10,642 nucleotides of DNA, taken from assembly GCA_963806635.1 (NCBI GenBank), contig CAWDZA010000003.1:1-10642 (forward strand). The letters are read 5' to 3'. Positions 6,118 to 10,642 of this stretch are shown here, piece after piece (positions within the stretch are counted from its first letter, which is position 1; every line of letters starts with the position of its first letter). A program made the position numbers and the translations under genes. The stretch is from CAVVEQ01 sp963806635. GTDB lineage: Bacteria; Chloroflexota; Anaerolineae; Anaerolineales; Anaerolineaceae. The notes below the pieces were generated by a model that searched no databases, had not been told where the DNA came from, and saw only the letters and a list, made by a program, of their open reading frames with translations.

Positions 6118-7786
6118 GGGAAAAGCCGGAAATTGGTTTTTGGGAAAGCCGAATTACGGTTTAGTTGCTCGCGGAGCTGATAGATTTCCACGTCTGGATT
6201 GCTGAAGACCAGCGGGAACCCCCTCAAGGCTGCCCGCAAACCGCCGAGCTCAGCCGTATCGCGGTAAAGTGACAATGGGAGGTATAGAAAAGTGACTCCC
6301 GGATAGGTTTTCATTAGTTCTTTTACATTGAGTGAACCGGATGCGATTTGCGCGGAGATTTCTTTAAATTCGGCGATCCTTTGTCGGTATCCTGGCAGCC
6401 ATTCGCTGCCCTGGACGGTGAGGAGGCTCGTTCTGTTCAGTTAGCGCAGGAAACCATTCCCCGACCGCATCGGTTTCCCACCAGGTGGAGGAGGGAACTA
6501 CGAAGAATTCCGCGTCTCCGGGGGTATTCTCTTTGATCCATGCTATGGCTTGAATGTCACCTTTGGCGAGGATATGACTCAACGATGGATCCATTGGGCG
6601 GAACAAATAGGCTGTGAGTGCTATCTGTGCGCAGAGCAAATAGAGGATCAGCAACCCCGGCCGGGTGAAAACTTGGCCATCGCTGTTTTTCGACGTGGTT
6701 TCGGCCAGTTCTGCGATGTTTGCGTACTTTTCAAGATCAAAGCAAATACACCTTCCACAATGCCCACGGAGATGAGCATCGCTGCCGGGATCGCATCGCT
6801 GCGGTTCACGCTGCGAGCATCGAGGATAGCATTCATCACCAGCCAGACAGGCAACAGGTAATCGCGTTTGACAATGAGATAACCATGCCAATAAAGGCGA
6901 TGGTGGCCAGGATGGGAAAGATCAGCTCCTCGGTGAAATTAAAGTAAAAAAGCTCAAATATGCTCAGGAAAGGGGTGGAACCACCGCTGGTCAAGCCGCC
7001 AGGAACGGTTGAATTTGGTGATGCGCGGATCACTTGCGCCCAATATGGGCTTGTCAGAACCAGGACACCCAGCATGATGAAGACCGATGAGAGGAAATTT
7101 CGCCGGTTTCTACCCACGAAAGAACCACAGCAGCGCCAGCGAATAGACTGTGAACCAGCCGATCTCGAGGTGTGAAAGAATCGTCAGGGAAAGGGAAACC
7201 GCGACAAGGATGATATCCTTGCCCGCCGCTGCTGTGTCTTCGATCATCGCAAGGTAAAAATACAAACTAAGCAGGGAGAAAAGCATTGCTGGCGAGCGGG
7301 TGAGTCCTCCCGCCCATGATCAGCCATTCATATCCCGGGCGTAGGAGCGCAAAGAATAATGTGGCGATTCCTGCCTTCACCGGGTCTTTCATCACAATCG
7401 GCGGGAAAACAAATAGAAAACCGGGATGCAAAGCAGATTGAATATCAGCGGTAACCAGCCTATCAGGCTGGGAAATACCCAGCCGAAGATCGTATTAAGC
7501 GAACCCAATAGAAAAAATCCGAACGGCGGGTAAGCGAAGGGTATTCCGCTGTGGTTGTAATGCTGGTCGTAGCAGGGATAAGAAAACCATTTCCCTGCAA
7601 CTCGCGGGTCATTGTATAAAACAGACCTCCATCATTAATTGGGAAGTTCGAACTCGCAACGTGAAGCAATCGCACTAGTGCACCCAGGATGATCGCAGTA
7701 AAAAGCAACACCAACGAGATTTTTTCCTCCCGAGTTTTCATTTGAGTACTTTTTGAAATGGGGTTGCAGTGATTAGATTCTTGCAT

Positions 7787-7953
7787 CAGAGTTTCCTTAA
7801 AGTTAGTAGTAGCAAGGGTAGCACCAGATTCATCCTTTTGTATAAATTTCCCGGCACAAAACCACTTATCCGATGAATTATTTTTTGTGAGTTGAACTTC
7901 CTTCAATACTTCGTCGGTTAAATATCCGATCCTCACCCTAAACCTCGAATATC
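7787..7953 (-). other. Short open stretch between the two glycosyltransferase-like genes
   Basis: The frame of the downstream glycosyltransferase stays open upstream of its preferred start, encoding about 55 residues including VRIGYLTDEVLKEVQL and SSDKWFCAGKFIQKDES. The text looks protein-like (alternating charged and hydrophobic residues). It may be the true C-terminus of the upstream membrane protein, joined by one more missed frameshift near 7975-7985, or an untranslated leader. No family is recognised and no other feature is seen here. Confidence 0.35.
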
Positions 7954-9527
7954 CTACGGTTGAATCAATATTGATTTTAATAAGGTTGATCTATTCAAAT
8001 TGCCTAGATAATTCATCGCAAAGTCCGGATTGATATATTCGATACTTTTTATTGAATCGGCGAGGAGGGTTTCAGGGTGGCTTTTTTCCGGGTTATTCGG
8101 GATTTTTATCTCATCCTGAAGAATCAAGCTTGATTGAATCTGATGACTTCCAGCTAGAAGATAAAAATCAAGTGTCCGGAAGACCGCCCGATTGATTTCA
8201 AATAGAGGTGTAAATGCACCGATTAGTAATACGGCTATTAGGATAGGTCGATAGACAAAACCGGGGGTCGCCAGCGCCTTCAACGACCAGAACATCAAGA
8301 AAAAAAGCGCAGGGATCGAAACTCGCATAACAAAATCCTGTCCGTTTCCAACGATAAACAAAGGACATAATAATAGGATGATCCCTGCAAAATACCAATT
8401 AAGGTTCCTGCGATTCACCTTCCCGAATAGCGCCCAGAGAATTAACCATTCAATGGGGTTAAAGACTAAAAGAATCAATAATGAGAAAATTGTAAACGGT
8501 AAAAATCTTATTTCTGAAGAAGTAGAGTTTGCAGAAAAATATATATAGGAAATTATTATGATTAGCAATCCGCTTACAAGGTTTTCAAACGAAGCAACAG
8601 GTTTCAGGTCTTCACAAAAGTTAATAATGAATCTGTTCAACTTAAAGCTGTGTTCCCTAAAGGTGAGGTTTTCAGGCTGAAAAGTTTTATGGGGGATTTC
8701 AAGAAGGATAAATGGTATGAACCCTAGTGCAGGCAATGGTGCAAAAAAGAAGCATAAACCGAGCAAGAACAGAGAACGCCCGGGATTTGGAAATGCTAAA
8801 TGCAGCGCGATACAAATCCATACGGGAATAGCCTGGTTGAATACCCAGAATAATTGGGTGGTGAAAGATGAATATTGACTTGCGCCTGCCCACCATTCAA
8901 GGTGTGTGATTGGTGGCCATAATCCAGGGTAATGATTTGAGCCTATCACCACCTGAAGGATTTTTGCGCCAATCACATCCATACCACTAAAAAATATCAT
9001 CAACATTAGAACAAGCGGGATGGATGCTTTTGTTTGTATTCGTAAAAGAGCCGAGGTTAAAATAATCCCGAAAAATGTCCAGATATAAAGTGAGAATTGC
9101 CCCGAGTTCCAACCAGCAATTTTTCCGACCAAGGCTGATGGCAACCAATACCCAATATAATAAATCAGAGTATATCGGGATTATTTTCTCCTAACCCCGT
9201 GTAATAAACAGGCCAGCGATATATCACCAAATCCCTAAAAATGGCATTCCTTGTATGAAAATCCCAGTTTTGAAATGCATAACCCCCTATACCGGAGAGC
9301 CAGACCCAAAATCCGATTAGAAGAATGCCGATTAATAATTCGTTTTTTGTAAAATGAATTAAATCTTCATTTTTTAATTGAGTATTTATGTGATATATCG
9401 AAAAGGCCAGAATCAAAGACGCTGGGATGCTGAAAATGGGTTTTATAAATCCCAGACAAAATATCAGAAAAGGAAGAATTAAATAACCATACGCCCCCAC
9501 AGCCACCCAATGTTTTTTTATTGCCAT
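7954..9527 (-). CDS. Large GT-C-like polytopic membrane protein of unknown function, one frameshift
   Basis: About 524 residues after correction, with roughly a dozen hydrophobic segments. The N-terminal part (start 9527) ends in its own frame at 9165 after GENNPDIL. One base lost near 9174-9178 restores GENNP-x-YTLIYYIGYWLPSALVGK, where the second frame continues to 7954. The external loop FQNWDFHTRNAIFRDLVIYRWPV, carrying acidic and arginine residues after an early helix, and the later block NGQDFVMRVSIPALFFLMF recur in uncharacterised bacterial membrane proteins with the architecture of GT-C glycosyltransferases. A role in surface polysaccharide or glycan assembly is plausible but unproven. 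The ATG has no clear ribosome site (ATAATTATTCG precedes it). The gene is clearly richer in A+T than its neighbours: one 60-base line within it (9301-9360) counts 30% G+C, against 57% for a line in the decarboxylase (2641-2700). The C-terminus may extend beyond 7954 if a further shift exists. Confidence 0.65.
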
Positions 9528-9541
9528 CGAATAATTATATT

Positions 9542-9655
9542 GGAGAAATGCTTATAAGTTAAATATCGAGAGACAAGTGAATTTTTTGATAGGCTGAGCA
9601 TTCCCACAAGAGATCATAATATTATTATGTCGTTTTTTTTTACCTGCACTTATTC
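9542..9655 (-). other. AT-rich intergenic region, no gene seen
   Basis: This gap between the VOC gene and the GT-C-like gene is strongly A+T-rich, with a nine-T run at 9633-9641 and a short palindrome ATAATATTAT just left of it. It must carry the leader, and probably a promoter, of the GT-C-like gene on the minus strand, but no hexamer pair with proper spacing stands out. Confidence 0.45.
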
Positions 9656-10025
9656 CTACTTATTGCCATAAAGATCCAGAAAGACCACGACCGTCCCATA
9701 ACTCTTCCTGGCGGGGTTCTTCTGTGAACTTTACCCCCTTGGCTTTCATATACTCGTAATCCCGGTAAAAATCATCTGTCTGAAGAAAAAGAAACACCCT
9801 TCCCCCGGTTTGATCCCCGATGCGGGCCGCCTGCTCAGTTCCCACCGCCTTCGCAAGCAGCAAGGATGCTCCCTTCTCTCCGGGAGGTGAAACAACCACC
9901 CAGCGCTTCCCGCAGCCTATCAGAGTATCCTCCACAAGGGTGAAGCGGAGGCAGTCGGTGAAGAAACGGATCGCCTCGTCATAATCCCTGACGACCAGGG
10001 AGACTGCCGATATCGATGCGGGCAT
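9656..10025 (-). CDS. VOC-family (glyoxalase/bleomycin-resistance-like) protein, frameshifted near its end
   Basis: VOC proteins are small metal-binding or ligand-binding folds used in detoxification and antibiotic binding. The start reads ISAVSLVVRDYDEAIRFFTDCLRFTLVEDT, the classic first beta-alpha-beta unit; the second half has GGRVFLFLQTDDFYRDYEYMKAKGVKFTEEPR. The uncorrected frame ends at 9660 as ELWDGRGLSGSLWQ. Removing one base near 9702-9706 gives YGTVVVFLDLYGNK, the family's usual last strand, followed by TAG at 9656. Family members normally continue with W-x-L and an acidic residue after YGNK, so the TAG may itself be a TGG-to-TAG change. Length is then about 122 residues. It starts only 5 nt after the DinB stop, so the two are probably translationally coupled. 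Ligand unknown. Confidence 0.85.
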
Positions 10026-10030
10026 GATTA

Positions 10031-10541
10031 TTATTCAGGGCGATAGGGGGCTTTGCCGTCAATATCCCCAACAAAACTGGGCAGATCCTTGTGTCCCAGC
10101 ATCTGCCGGATCGCACAATTTTCACCAGTGTGATACCAGTAATGATAAATTGTCCGGAGGATCACATTTCCGTAGGTGAATTCCATGGATTTCCCATCCA
10201 AAACCACGGGTTGGAGCAGAAGTTTATTCGAGACGTCTTTCAGCCAAGAATCTGCCTCCCGGGTGATCACCTCCCAGGCTTCGAGCATTTCCTTTAAGGA
10301 GGGAGTGCTTGCAGCAGCACCTTTCACAAAATCCTTTTGGATGTTCGGAAGGAGAGTGATCCCCCGCGCGTAGGCCAGGTAATATTTCTGCTCCTGCCAG
10401 GCGAGGTGTCCCACGCTTTCGCGAGCTTATGCAGTTCATGGGCAGGATCCGCTTTTGAGCGTCCTCCTCGGAAATGCCTTGGATCGCGCGAATGAATTCG
10501 CTGCGGGAAAATGCCAATTGATCGACCAGCGGATGCGGCAT
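10031..10541 (-). CDS. DinB/YfiT-like four-helix metalloprotein, frameshifted
   Basis: DinB-superfamily proteins are helical bundles with a three-histidine metal site; several act as thiol S-transferases, others are uncharacterised. ATG 10541 has GGAGG 6 nt upstream. The first frame reads DQLAFSRSEFIRAIQGISEEDAQKRILPMNCI, then loses sense; another frame continues from about 10414 with VGHLAWQEQKYYLAYARG to the stop at 10031. One surplus base between about 10412 and 10430 (for example in the TTT at 10417-10419) restores a 170-residue protein. The histidine of GHLAW and the pair in YHYWYH (H-x-x-x-H) occupy the triad positions of the family. It forms a pair with the VOC gene immediately downstream. 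Substrate not determinable; thiol-dependent detoxification is a reasonable guess only. Confidence 0.85.
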
Positions 10542-10561
10542 AGGTCCCTCCCGGGTTTGAA

Positions 10562-10581
10562 TTGGGATTATTTTATCCCAA
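10562..10581. repeat. 7-bp inverted repeat before the DinB gene
   Basis: TTGGGAT (10562-10568) pairs with ATCCCAA (10575-10581) over a 6-nt loop. It spans the stop codon of the upstream fragment and lies 21 nt before the DinB start. It could be a weak terminator stem or an operator; no T run follows it on the minus strand. Confidence 0.4.
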
Positions 10582-10642
10582 ACCGAACCAGGGCTCGCCC
10601 TCCAGATCCCTTATAAAAGCGATTTCGCGAACTTTTCGTGTG
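10573..10642 (-). CDS. C-terminal fragment of an unidentified protein, possibly VOC-like
   Basis: The minus-strand frame entering from the right edge encodes about 22 residues, TRKVREIAFIRDLEGEP-WFGLG, ending in TAA at 10573. The phrase EIAFIRDLEG resembles the last strand of VOC proteins (AFIRDPDG), which would make it a second VOC gene upstream of the DinB-VOC pair. Only the tail is visible, so both the coding call and the family are tentative. Its stop lies 31 nt before the DinB start. Confidence 0.4.
   Translation of the reverse strand, partial: TRKVREIAFIRDLEGEPWFGLG

Larger units (their letters stand above)
6069..7786 (-). pseudogene. GT-C/family-39-like membrane glycosyltransferase broken by seven frameshifts
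   Basis: Members of this class transfer a sugar from a polyprenyl-linked donor at the outer face of the membrane. The preferred start is the ATG at 7786 (MQESN) with AAGGA 7 nt upstream. The reading order is NDGGLFYTM (acidic residue in the first external loop, as in GT39), then after shifts HYNHSGIPFAYPPFGFFL, KDPVKAGIATLFFALL, GGLTRSPAMLFSLL, SHLEIGWFTVYSLAL, VLTSPYWAQVI, DYLLPVWLVMNA, WWETDAVGEWFPAL, and finally LVFSNPDVEIYQL. Shifts fall near 7573 (base lost), 7400 (lost), 7310 (gained), 7120 (gained), 6868 (lost), 6729 (lost) and 6432 (gained). The rebuilt protein is about 570 residues, a normal length, with no stop inside. The C-terminus is uncertain: the open frame runs to 6069 into the TetR promoter, but one more shift would end it at TAA 6161. 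Either a real pseudogene or an intact gene in error-rich sequence. Confidence 0.8.

Noticed and set aside
6364..6891. Independent 175-residue minus-strand protein
   Set aside because: Only its middle part (KYANIAELAETTSKN to WFPALTE) is meaningful; both ends are out-of-frame readings of the neighbouring glycosyltransferase segments.
9631..9641. Nine-T run as an intrinsic terminator
   Set aside because: The T run is on the plus strand, whereas all genes are transcribed from the minus strand, and no GC-rich stem precedes it.
1..10642. CRISPR array, tRNA/rRNA genes, insertion sequences or integrase
   Set aside because: No spaced repeats, cloverleaf-like stretches, transposase motifs or terminal inverted repeats were seen on either strand.

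Overview
The window reads like a chromosomal piece of an anaerobic, environmental bacterium, most plausibly an Anaerolineae-type Chloroflexota. That placement is an inference from the style of the glycosyltransferase, HsmA and permease proteins; no rRNA or other marker is present. Every supported gene lies on the minus strand, so the gene order is described from high to low coordinates.

Right end (10642-9656): the last residues of an unidentified gene, then a tightly coupled pair, a DinB-family protein followed 5 nt later by a VOC (glyoxalase-like) protein. Middle right (9527-6069): two large multi-pass membrane proteins of GT-C style. The upstream one (7954-9527) lies in a clearly AT-richer stretch. 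The downstream one (6069-7786) is a family-39-like glycosyltransferase that can only be read by passing seven single-base frameshifts. Middle (6117-5045): a TetR-family repressor with a clean promoter and palindromic operator, followed by a small HsmA-type (TIGR03987) membrane protein, a likely self-regulated sensor/effector pair. Left half (4990-1140): an AdiA-type acid-stress arginine decarboxylase (one frameshift) followed 36 nt later by a GadC-like amino-acid antiporter. Together they would import a basic amino acid, decarboxylate it with consumption of a proton, and export the amine. Left end (1005-1): a conserved two-helix membrane protein of unknown function, then a membrane-anchored M20 (PM20D1/CPS1-like) peptidase that runs off the window and is also frameshifted.

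A window-wide peculiarity is about a dozen single-base indels, mostly next to short homopolymers. The protein sequence continues convincingly in another frame after each, and no nonsense codon was seen inside the restored reading frames. This looks more like indel error in the read data than biological decay, though the glycosyltransferase carries more than its share.

I did not find a convincing new defence or mobile system. The most interesting points are the TetR-HsmA pair with its overlapping operator, the receiver-like wing domain of the decarboxylase that keeps the phospho-acceptor aspartate position, and the pairing of an AdiA-type enzyme with a GadC-type (not AdiC-type) antiporter that has no C-plug.
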